6,100 nt of DNA from Agromyces sp. GTDB lineage: Bacteria > Actinomycetota > Actinomycetes > Actinomycetales > Microbacteriaceae. Numbering within the stretch: position 1 is the stretch's first letter; each line of letters opens with the position of its first letter. The stretch spans positions 1-6,100 of the forward strand of contig JAPSJU010000126.1 in NCBI GenBank assembly GCA_031178025.1, written 5' to 3'. The position numbers and the translations under genes are program-made. The notes under the pieces are model-generated. The model had not been told where the DNA came from, did not search any database, and was given only the letters and a program-made list of their open reading frames with translations. Of this stretch, positions 1 to 6,100 are shown piece after piece.

Positions 1-1283
<1,283 letters not shown>

Positions 1284-1291
1284 CGCGTTCG

Positions 1292-1297
1292 AGCCTA
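1292..1297 (-). promoter_or_regulatory. Candidate -10 box (TAGGCT) for the carboxypeptidase gene
   Basis: The minus strand reads TAGGCT and then, 8 nt later, the ATG of the carboxypeptidase gene. The hexamer fits the actinobacterial sigma-A pattern TANNNT, and its first three bases are the TAG stop codon of the preceding methyltransferase gene. Normal spacing puts transcription start at about 1285, giving a nearly leaderless mRNA; this agrees with the lack of a ribosome binding site. I see no convincing -35 hexamer. The gene may also be read from the upstream promoter. Confidence 0.5.
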
Positions 1298-2101
1298 TTC
1301 GTCGACGGCGAGGGCGTAGAGCACCACCGCGGCAGCGGCAGCGACGTTCAGCGAATCGACGCCGTTCGCCATCGGGATCGTGACGACCTGGTCGGAGGCC
1401 TCCAGGGCGTTCCGGCTCAGCCCGTCGCCCTCGGCGCCGAAGACGAGCGCGAGGCGATCGGGCGGGTCTGCCGCAAGCTCGCGCAGGGGCACGGCGCCGT
1501 CGGCGAGGGCGAGCGCGGCGATCGAGAAGCCGCGCGCGTGCAGCATCCGCGCGGCGTCCGGCCACTCGGGCAACCGCGTCCACGGGACCTGGAAGACCGT
1601 GCCCATGCTCACGCGGACGCTGCGGCGGTACAGCGGATCGGCGCAGCGAGGGCTCACGAAGACGGCATCGGCGCCGAGCGCGGCGACCGAGCGGAAGATC
1701 GCCCCGACGTTCGTGTGGTCGACGATGTCCTCGAGCACCACCACCCGACGTGCGGCCGCGAGCAGCTCGCCGGGGTCGGGCATCGCCGGTCGCTCGAAGG
1801 CGGCGAGGGCGCCGCGGTGCACGCGGTACCCCGTGATGGCCTCGAGCTGGTCCGGATCCGCCAGGTGCACGGGGATGTCGAAGGGCGCGAGTGCGGACTC
1901 GAGCCCCGGCAGCCACTTCTCCTCCATGAGCACCGAGCGCGGACGGTGTCCGGCGCCGATCGCGCGCGAGATGACCTTCGCGGACTCGGCGATGTAGAGC
2001 CCTGCCGCGGGCTCATGGGCGCTTCGCAGCGAGACGTCGGTGAGCCTGGCGTAGTCGGCCACCGCGTCTGATGCCGCATCGCGGACGCGTTCGATGTGCA
2101 T
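1295..2101 (-). CDS. TrmH/SpoU-family RNA 2'-O-methyltransferase
   Basis: This 268-residue SPOUT-class enzyme belongs to a family that transfers a methyl group from S-adenosylmethionine to a ribose 2'-OH in rRNA or tRNA. The C-terminal trefoil-knot domain shows the three SpoU motifs: motif 1 N131-V-G-A-I-F-R137; motif 2 around residues 219-229 (LVFGAEGDGLS, with E224); motif 3 around 241-263 (IPMANGVDSLN, with N252, then an Ala/Val-rich helix). The N-terminal part (about 1-105), with GYRVHRGALAAFERP near its end, looks like the SpoU substrate-binding domain. Length is normal for the family. The start ATG has a strong Shine-Dalgarno (GGAGGG, 6 nt upstream). The exact RNA target cannot be read from the sequence; 23S rRNA is a common guess for two-domain members. 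It is divergent from the sirtuin gene and lies 11 bp upstream of the carboxypeptidase gene, so the two may be co-transcribed. Confidence 0.93.
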   Translation of the reverse strand: MHIERVRDAASDAVADYARLTDVSLRSAHEPAAGLYIAESAKVISRAIGAGHRPRSVLMEEKWLPGLESALAPFDIPVHLADPDQLEAITGYRVHRGALAAFERPAMPDPGELLAAARRVVVLEDIVDHTNVGAIFRSVAALGADAVFVSPRCADPLYRRSVRVSMGTVFQVPWTRLPEWPDAARMLHARGFSIAALALADGAVPLRELAADPPDRLALVFGAEGDGLSRNALEASDQVVTIPMANGVDSLNVAAAAAVVLYALAVDE

Positions 2102-2107
2102 GGATCT

Positions 2108-2113
2108 CCCTCC
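2108..2113 (-). promoter_or_regulatory. Ribosome binding site of the RNA methyltransferase
   Basis: The minus strand reads GGAGGG followed by 6 nt and the ATG at 2099-2101, inside a longer purine-rich run (2106-2118). This near-consensus site fixes the start codon. It contrasts with three other genes here that have no such site. Confidence 0.75.
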
Positions 2114-2159
2114 CCTCCAGCCTGCCAGTGCCCGGGGCGTTCGGAGGACGCCGCGCGTC

Positions 2160-2165
2160 TAGAAT
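2160..2165 (+). promoter_or_regulatory. Candidate -10 box (TAGAAT) for the sirtuin gene
   Basis: TAGAAT is a close match to the TANNNT/TATAAT -10 consensus and stands out in very GC-rich surroundings. It predicts transcription start near 2172 and a 19-nt leader containing the Shine-Dalgarno at 2179-2185. No good -35 hexamer is visible at 16-18 bp. A 9-base direct repeat (TCGGAGGAC at 2141-2149 and 2165-2173) flanks the box. Confidence 0.55.
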
Positions 2166-2178
2166 CGGAGGACCGTCG

Positions 2179-2185
2179 AAGGGAG
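2179..2185 (+). promoter_or_regulatory. Ribosome binding site setting the sirtuin start
   Basis: AAGGGAG lies 5 nt before the GTG at 2191 and 8 nt before a second GTG at 2194. It selects this region as the true start over the in-frame ATG at 2071, which lies inside the divergent methyltransferase gene and upstream of the probable promoter. Confidence 0.65.
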
Positions 2186-2190
2186 ACGCG

Positions 2191-3036
2191 GTGGTGCCAG
2201 GCCTCGAAGCTCCGATCGTGACCGACGCCGCATTCGATGCGGCGATCGAGCTCATGCGCGGCGCCCGCGTCACCGCCCTCACGGGCGCCGGCCTCAGCAC
2301 GGACTCGGGGATTCCCGACTACCGCGGCGAGGGTGCCCCGGTGCGTACTCCCATGACGTTCCAGACGTTCCTCGCCTCGGAGACGGCGCGCAAGCGCTAC
2401 TGGGCCGGCAGCCACCTGGGCTGGCGCAGCTTCGGCAGCGCCCAGCCGAACGCGGGCCACCTCGCCCTCGCTCGCCTCGAGGACCACGGCATCCTCACGG
2501 GCATCGTCACGCAGAACGTCGACGGCCTGCATCGGCGGGCAGGCAGCCGCCACGTCGTCGAGCTGCACGGCGGCATGGACCGGGTGCTGTGCCTCGGCTG
2601 CGGACAGCACTACGCGCGCCAGGCGATCGCCGACCGGCTCGAGGAGCTGAACCCGTCGATCGACCTGAACGCCCCGCTTCGGATCGCACCGGACGGCGAC
2701 GTGGAGGTCGACGACGTCGAGCACATGCGCCTCCCCGACTGCACGGTGTGCGGCGGCATCCTCAAGCCCGACGTCGTCTTCTTCGGCGAGTTCGTGCCGA
2801 CGGAGACCTTCCACGCCGCCGCGGCCCTCGTGCGCGGCGCCGACACGCTCCTGGTCGCCGGTTCATCCCTCGTGGTGAACTCGGGCGTGCGGCTGCTCGA
2901 GCTCGCCCGTCGCCGGCGCATGCCGATCATCGTCGTGAACCGCGGCGTCACCAAGGGCGACAGCCGGGCGGCGGTCAAGATCGACGCCGGCACCAGCGAG
3001 ACCCTCACCGCGATGCTCGAGGCATTGCGCCCATAG
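2191..3036 (+). CDS. NAD-dependent protein deacylase / ADP-ribosyltransferase, class II (SIRT4-type) sirtuin
   Basis: Sir2-family enzymes use NAD+ to remove acyl groups from lysines, or to ADP-ribosylate proteins; this is likely a cytoplasmic metabolic regulator. With GTG 2191 as start it has 281 residues, a normal single-domain length. Visible motifs in order: NAD-binding GAGLSTDSGIPDYRG (32-46), TQNVDGLHRRAGS (107-119), catalytic H126 in ELHGG, zinc ligands C134/C137 and C184/C187, KPDVVFFGE (192-200), GSSLVVNSG (224-232) and NRG (250-252). The stretch RYWAGSHLGWRSFGSAQPN (69-87) and APDGDVEV between the zinc pairs resemble human SIRT4 rather than CobB-type enzymes, so I place it in class II. 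Every canonical catalytic and zinc residue is intact. The choice between deacylation, lipoamide removal and ADP-ribosylation cannot be settled from sequence. It is monocistronic, divergent from the methyltransferase and convergent with the glycosyltransferase. GTG 2194 is the alternative start. Confidence 0.94.
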   Translation: MVPGLEAPIVTDAAFDAAIELMRGARVTALTGAGLSTDSGIPDYRGEGAPVRTPMTFQTFLASETARKRYWAGSHLGWRSFGSAQPNAGHLALARLEDHGILTGIVTQNVDGLHRRAGSRHVVELHGGMDRVLCLGCGQHYARQAIADRLEELNPSIDLNAPLRIAPDGDVEVDDVEHMRLPDCTVCGGILKPDVVFFGEFVPTETFHAAAALVRGADTLLVAGSSLVVNSGVRLLELARRRRMPIIVVNRGVTKGDSRAAVKIDAGTSETLTAMLEALRP

Positions 3037-3055
3037 CCTCGCCGCGATGCACCGC

Positions 3056-4156
3056 TCAGCGGCGACGACGCGGGCGGCGGCCGCGCGGGCCGGGCTCCAC
3101 GGTCGCGCGGATGAGCTCGAGCAGGCGCTCCGCGGACGCGGCCCACGTGTACCGGGCCGCCGCGGCGACCGAGGCCTCCGACCGGCGCTCCCACTCCCCA
3201 TCGCGTTCGAGCGCGCGCAGGGCGGTCACCATCGACCGGGGATCGTCGGGGTCGAAGAAGAGCGCGGCGTCGCCGCCGATCTCGCGGAAGATCGGAATGT
3301 CGCTGACCACCACGGGGGTCCCGAGGCGCATGGCCTCGACGAGCGGGATGCCGAAGCCCTCGGCTCGGCTCGCGTGCACGAGGGCGGTCGCGTTCGCGAG
3401 GAGCCGGGCGTAGTCGGCGTCCGTCACGCCGTCGTGGAAGACGAGCCGCGCCTGGGGAGCCAGCCGGGCGAGCCGTTCACGCTCGGCATCGCCGATGCGG
3501 CTCATGAGGTGCAGTTCGTGGTCCGGGAGCGCGGCGACCGCGCGCACCAGCGTGTCGACGTTCTTGTACGGCATGTACGAGCCCATGTAGACGAGCCGCT
3601 GCTTCGCCGGCCGGTGCCGCGGCAGCTCCGGTTCCCCGAATGCGTCCGCGGCGTTCGGCACCACGGTGACGGGTCGGTCGGTGAGACGGTGCTCGCGGAT
3701 GAGGCCGGCGGTCGTCTCGGACACCGTGACCACGGCATCGGCGCGGTTCAGGAGCATCCGCTGCGGCCACCAGGCGAGGTGGTAGAGCCGCCACAGCAGT
3801 CGAACGGGCGCGGGCAGGTCCCGCGGCGGCGTGCGATTCTCGTAGTAGATGAGGTCGTGCACGGTGAGCAGCAGCCGGTAGTCGCGCCCCCAGGAGCCCA
3901 TCGTCTGCATCGGCGTGAACACCACGTCGGGTCGCAGCTTGCGCACCTGCAGCGCCACGAAGGGCTCGCGCAGGCTCGTCGGCGCGCTCACGAGCTGCCA
4001 CGGGTGGGGCGGGAGCATGTCGAGCTGCCGATGGTCGTGCACGAGCATGGTCAGCGGATGCCGCTTGCCGAGCTCCGTGACGATGCCCGCGGTGAATCGG
4101 CTGATGCCGTCGTGCTGCCCGATGCGGACGTACCGGCAGTCGACGACGACCCTCAC
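3056..4156 (-). CDS. GT4-family glycosyltransferase (retaining, GT-B fold)
   Basis: This 366-residue cytoplasmic or membrane-associated enzyme should transfer a sugar from an activated nucleotide donor to a glycan or lipid acceptor, probably in envelope polysaccharide or glycolipid synthesis. The N-terminal Rossmann domain begins MRVVVDCRYV with a GISRFTAG glycine loop (17-24). The C-terminal domain has YMGSYMPYKN (190-199, with K198) and the GT4 donor-site E-x7-E signature E266-G-F-G-I-P-L-V-E274, then PVVVSDIPIFREIGG (281-295). A basic tail (RGRRPRRRR, 358-366) closes the protein and may touch membrane phosphates. The GTG start overlaps the stop of the upstream hydrolase by four bases (GTGA), which implies translational coupling; a start here also leaves the conserved N terminus whole. 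Donor and acceptor cannot be named. Confidence 0.92.
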   Translation of the reverse strand: MRVVVDCRYVRIGQHDGISRFTAGIVTELGKRHPLTMLVHDHRQLDMLPPHPWQLVSAPTSLREPFVALQVRKLRPDVVFTPMQTMGSWGRDYRLLLTVHDLIYYENRTPPRDLPAPVRLLWRLYHLAWWPQRMLLNRADAVVTVSETTAGLIREHRLTDRPVTVVPNAADAFGEPELPRHRPAKQRLVYMGSYMPYKNVDTLVRAVAALPDHELHLMSRIGDAERERLARLAPQARLVFHDGVTDADYARLLANATALVHASRAEGFGIPLVEAMRLGTPVVVSDIPIFREIGGDAALFFDPDDPRSMVTALRALERDGEWERRSEASVAAAARYTWAASAERLLELIRATVEPGPRGRRPRRRR

Positions 4157-5052
4157 GCGTTCGCCCCGGACCGGAGGAACCTGAGGATGTGCGCCGCCGC
4201 GTCGGCCGGCGTCTCGTAGTGGATGAGATGACCGACGCCGGGGATGACCTCGAGCGTCGCGGCGGGGAACAGCGCCGCGAGCCGACGCTGCGCTGCCAGA
4301 GGGGTCACGTCATCGCGCTCCGCGGCGACGAGGAGCGTCGGCACGCCGATGGCGGAGGCGACCTCGCTCACATCGTGGCCTACCGAGGCGCGGAACGCCT
4401 CGAGCACGGCGTCGCGATTCCCGAACGCCGAGAAGTATCGGTCGTGCTGGTCGTGGATCCATCGCCGGAGCGGCCTCGACCGCGTCTTCGCCATCGCGAT
4501 GCTCATGACGCGCACGATCAGCCGGTTGCGCAGGAGGGCGAAGCCCGCGCGCTCGGGCAGCGCCGCCGCGGCGCGGTAGTACAGCACCGCGAGTCGGGTC
4601 AGGACCCCGCGCGGACCCTCGAGTGCCGGGGCGCCGATCGGGTTCACGAGCACGAGGCGTTCGGGCGCCGGCACGGCGCCGCGGGCGACGGCGGTCGCCG
4701 CGACGATCGACCCGAACGAGTGCCCGAGGAGCGTGTAGGGGCCGTCGATGCCGAGGGCTCGGATGAAGGCGCCGAGCCAGTCCGCGTACGCCTCGAGGTC
4801 ATGCGCTCCTCGCCGGAACGTCGACGACGAGCCGAAGCCCGGCAGGTCGGGCGAGATGATGCGCAGCCCGGGCAGCTGGGCCACGACCGGCTCCAGACCG
4901 TGGTGGTCGCCGCGGAATCCGTGCACGAGCACGAGCACCGGGGCGTCCGCCTCGCCGTACTCCCACCACGCCGTGTCGGTGCCGTCGACGTCGATGCGGT
5001 GCGCGCTCACGGGGATGCGAGCGAGCTGCTCGTCGTACGGGGAGGCGATCAT
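4153..5052 (-). CDS. Alpha/beta-fold hydrolase
   Basis: This serine hydrolase of the alpha/beta fold has 299 residues when started at the ATG at 5050-5052. An ATG three codons upstream (5059-5061) gives 302. The oxyanion-hole motif HGFRG is at about 44-48, and the nucleophile elbow G-H-S112-F-G sits inside LLGHSFGS. The acid is probably D247 in AAERDDVTP and the base H275 in GVGHL. A helical lid region (about 150-215, rich in Arg, Leu and Ala) lies between the core halves, which makes an esterase, lipase or C-C hydrolase possible; the substrate is unknown. There is no signal peptide, so it is probably cytoplasmic. I prefer the inner ATG because the outer one overlaps a TAGAAT -10 box whose predicted transcription start falls at or 1 nt before the inner ATG. 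It is the first gene of a two-gene operon with the glycosyltransferase. Confidence 0.9.
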   Translation of the reverse strand: MIASPYDEQLARIPVSAHRIDVDGTDTAWWEYGEADAPVLVLVHGFRGDHHGLEPVVAQLPGLRIISPDLPGFGSSSTFRRGAHDLEAYADWLGAFIRALGIDGPYTLLGHSFGSIVAATAVARGAVPAPERLVLVNPIGAPALEGPRGVLTRLAVLYYRAAAALPERAGFALLRNRLIVRVMSIAMAKTRSRPLRRWIHDQHDRYFSAFGNRDAVLEAFRASVGHDVSEVASAIGVPTLLVAAERDDVTPLAAQRRLAALFPAATLEVIPGVGHLIHYETPADAAAHILRFLRSGANA

Positions 5053-5059
5053 CCCCGCC

Positions 5060-5065
5060 ATTCTA
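5060..5065 (-). promoter_or_regulatory. Candidate -10 box (TAGAAT) for the hydrolase-glycosyltransferase operon
   Basis: The minus strand reads TAGAAT, identical to the sirtuin -10 candidate. Standard spacing places transcription start at about 5053, one base before the inner ATG (5050-5052), so the mRNA would be leaderless. A weak -35-like GTGAGC (5082-5087, three of six consensus matches including the TGA core) lies 16 bp upstream. No Shine-Dalgarno precedes either ATG at proper spacing. Confidence 0.5.
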
Positions 5066-5113
5066 CGGCGAGGGGACCTGCGCTCACGGCTGGTGCCGAA
5101 GCACCGGCCGCGG

Positions 5114-5140
5114 ACACGCGGGGCGCGCTCCCCCGCGTGT
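5114..5140. promoter_or_regulatory. Perfect 10-7-10 inverted repeat in the divergent promoter region, candidate operator
   Basis: ACACGCGGGG (5114-5123) and its exact reverse complement CCCCGCGTGT (5131-5140) flank a 7-base spacer. The element sits between the divergently transcribed hydrolase operon and exonuclease gene. Its right arm covers the expected -35 zone of the exonuclease promoter (about -37 to -28 from base 5168). It lies upstream of both starts and belongs to no mature transcript predicted here, so a protein-binding site is likelier than a terminator. High GC content raises the chance of accidental symmetry, although a 10-bp perfect match is unusual. Confidence 0.45.
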
Positions 5141-5155
5141 GACGGTGGCCGCCCC

Positions 5156-5161
5156 TACCTT
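5156..5161 (+). promoter_or_regulatory. Candidate -10 box (TACCTT) for the exonuclease gene
   Basis: TACCTT fits TANNNT and ends 6 nt before the ATG at 5168-5170, so normal spacing puts transcription start exactly on the A of the start codon. No Shine-Dalgarno is present (the 12 bases before the ATG are TACCTTCGAACC). This indicates a leaderless mRNA. No clear -35 hexamer is found at 16-18 bp; that position is occupied by the right arm of the inverted repeat. Confidence 0.5.
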
Positions 5162-5167
5162 CGAACC

Positions 5168-5968
5168 ATGGATGCCACGAACCGCGCCCGCTGGGCCGAC
5201 ACGCTCGCCGTCTTCGACCTCGAGACCACGGGCATCGACGTCGACACGTGCCGCATCGTCACGGCTCACGTCGGGGTCATCGGCGCCGACGGCGAGGTGC
5301 TCGAGGAACGGGCCTGGCTGGTCGACCCCGGCGTCGAGATCCCCGCGGCGGCATCCCTGATCCACGGCGTCACGACCGAGCGCGCACGACTCGAGGGGCA
5401 GCCGGCGGTGTCGGCGATCGCCGAGATCATCGACGCGCTCGCCGATGTCGCGTGCCGGGGGCTCCCCATCGTCGCGTACAACGCGGCATACGACCTGACG
5501 CTCCTCGAGCGCGAGGCGCAGCGGTACGGGCACGCCCCCCTGCCGGAACCGGCGCCGGTCGTCGACCCGCTCGTGATCGACAAGGCGATCGACCGCTACC
5601 GGCGCGGCAAGCGCACGCTCACGGCGGCAGCGGCGCACTACGGCGTCTCGCTGCCGAACGCGCACGACGCCGGGGCTGATGCCGTCGCCGCGGGCCGGGT
5701 GGCCCAGGCGATCGTGCGGGCGTATCCCGAGCTGGCCGCGATCGCGGTCGGCGACCTGCACGCCCGGCAGGTCGACTGGTGCCGCGAGCAGGCGGAGAGC
5801 TACCAGGCGTACCGCCGGGCCAACGGAGAGCCCGAGTTCACGACCTCGGGCGCCTGGCCCGTTCGACGCCAGCCCGCGGCATCCGTCGCGGCAACCGCCG
5901 TGCTTGCTGCGCCGGAGGTCGTCGCGGGTCGCTTCCCCGACCGCGTCGATCCCGACGCGTTGTTCTAG
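5168..5968 (+). CDS. 3'-5' exonuclease, DEDDh (DnaQ-like) family
   Basis: This 266-residue enzyme of the DnaQ-like fold is expected to hydrolyse 3' ends of DNA (possibly RNA) with two metal ions, in repair or proofreading-like end trimming. The Exo I motif is F-D17-L-E19-T-T-G, Exo II is VAYN-A-A-Y-D109, and Exo III is H166-D-A-G-A-D171, so all DEDDh residues are present; the His spacing marks the DEDDh subclass. The catalytic domain ends near residue 185. Beyond it is a tail of about 80 residues: a charged helical part (DLHARQVDWCREQAESYQAY, 196-215), an AWPVRRQ segment (229-235) and an Ala/Val-rich end. There is no polymerase, BRCT or helicase domain, so it is a stand-alone nuclease rather than a Pol III alpha fusion; whether it partners with a polymerase is unknown. 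Start ATG 5168 was chosen because the fold begins 12 residues later and the -10 box lies just upstream. Confidence 0.93.
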   Translation: MDATNRARWADTLAVFDLETTGIDVDTCRIVTAHVGVIGADGEVLEERAWLVDPGVEIPAAASLIHGVTTERARLEGQPAVSAIAEIIDALADVACRGLPIVAYNAAYDLTLLEREAQRYGHAPLPEPAPVVDPLVIDKAIDRYRRGKRTLTAAAAHYGVSLPNAHDAGADAVAAGRVAQAIVRAYPELAAIAVGDLHARQVDWCREQAESYQAYRRANGEPEFTTSGAWPVRRQPAASVAATAVLAAPEVVAGRFPDRVDPDALF

Positions 5969-6041
5969 AGGGGGCCCGCGGCACTCGTACGGCAGAGCGC
6001 CGAAGCCTGCCGCGGCGCCACGGCGGCTCGCCCGGGCATGC

Positions 6042-6075
6042 CGAAGGGCGGACGATCATCATCGCCCGCCCTTCG
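6042..6075. terminator. Strong hairpin between convergent genes, probable bidirectional terminator
   Basis: Arms 6042-6056 and 6061-6075 form a 15-bp stem with a single A/C mismatch (6052 with 6065) and a 4-base loop (CATC). It lies 73 bp after the exonuclease stop and 10 bp beyond the stop of the minus-strand gene at the right edge, a standard position for a shared terminator. Neither strand has a U tract after the stem, which is common in high-GC actinobacteria. A weaker 8-bp stem (CCGCGGCA 5976-5983 with TGCCGCGG 6008-6015, 24-base loop) begins 7 bp after the exonuclease stop and might help. Confidence 0.7.
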
Positions 6076-6085
6076 TGGCAGTGTC

Positions 6086-6100
6086 CTACTTGCCGAAGTT
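6086..6100 (-). CDS. C-terminal end of an unidentified protein (ends N-F-G-K)
   Basis: Reading leftward from the window edge, the minus strand gives AAC TTC GGC AAG TAG, that is Asn-Phe-Gly-Lys-stop. The strong hairpin 10 bp downstream of this stop supports it as a real gene end. Four residues are too few to name the product. The rest of the gene lies beyond the window. Confidence 0.4.
   Translation of the reverse strand, partial: NFGK

Noticed and set aside
2071..2190. Extending the sirtuin to an in-frame ATG at 2071
   Set aside because: The extra 40 residues cross the methyltransferase start and the TAGAAT box, and have no sirtuin-like content; GTG 2191 has a proper ribosome binding site.
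2154..2190. 7-bp inverted repeat CGCGTCT/AGACGCG that could mask the sirtuin ribosome binding site
   Set aside because: The left arm lies upstream of the predicted transcription start (about 2172), so the mRNA would not contain both arms.
2191..3036. Macrodomain-linked (class M) sirtuin system
   Set aside because: That system is known from operons with a macrodomain protein, GcvH-like protein and lipoate ligase. None of these is in the window, and the enzyme looks class II with all catalytic residues.
3039..3065. Terminator hairpin between sirtuin and glycosyltransferase (7-bp stem TCGCCGC/GCGGCGA, 13-base loop)
   Set aside because: The stem is short, the loop large, it overlaps the glycosyltransferase stop, and such GC matches arise easily by chance here. 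Not annotated.
4748..5167. Extending the exonuclease to an in-frame ATG at 4748
   Set aside because: The extension runs antisense through the hydrolase gene and encodes Arg/Ser/Pro-rich shadow sequence; the fold starts just after the ATG at 5168.
6086..6100. Naming the edge gene as type B ribosomal protein L31
   Set aside because: An F-G-K-like end in a compact, well-terminated gene brought it to mind, but four residues cannot support an identification.

Overview
The window suggests a high-GC Gram-positive actinobacterium, most likely Microbacteriaceae (an Agromyces/Microbacterium/Leifsonia-type genome). The grounds are very high G+C with strong third-position GC bias, GTG starts, tight gene packing, TANNNT -10 elements placed almost on top of start codons (leaderless transcription), and the mix of protein families. 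The family-level placement is inference; the sequence shows no marker gene that fixes the genus.

Layout, left to right. Bases 1-99 contain no A or T at all and hold long G and C homopolymers; this looks like a damaged contig end. It cuts the 3' end of a minus-strand D-alanyl-D-alanine carboxypeptidase (peptidase S11; 100-1283). Just upstream of that gene, on the same strand, lies a TrmH/SpoU-family RNA 2'-O-methyltransferase (1295-2101). An 89-bp divergent promoter region separates it from a plus-strand SIRT4-type (class II) sirtuin (2191-3036). The sirtuin converges, with a 19-bp gap, on a minus-strand pair: an alpha/beta hydrolase (4153-5052) and a GT4 glycosyltransferase (3056-4156), joined by a 4-base GTGA stop/start overlap. 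Across a divergent region of about 115 bp carrying a perfect 10-bp inverted repeat is a plus-strand DEDDh 3'-5' exonuclease (5168-5968). A strong 15-bp hairpin (6042-6075) separates it from the last codons (N-F-G-K-stop) of a minus-strand gene that runs off the right edge.

Functionally this is ordinary chromosomal housekeeping: wall peptide trimming, RNA methylation, protein deacylation or ADP-ribosylation, glycan assembly and DNA end processing. The only physical coupling visible is the hydrolase-glycosyltransferase pair and the close spacing of the methyltransferase and carboxypeptidase genes. I see no rRNA or tRNA gene, mobile element, CRISPR array or defence island. No stretch over 300 bp lacks a gene.

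I found no convincing undescribed system. The points worth a second look are regulatory: three genes appear to be transcribed leaderless from TANNNT boxes 6-8 nt before the start codon, one of them moving the hydrolase start 9 bp inward, and a 10-7-10 palindrome covers the -35 region of the exonuclease promoter.
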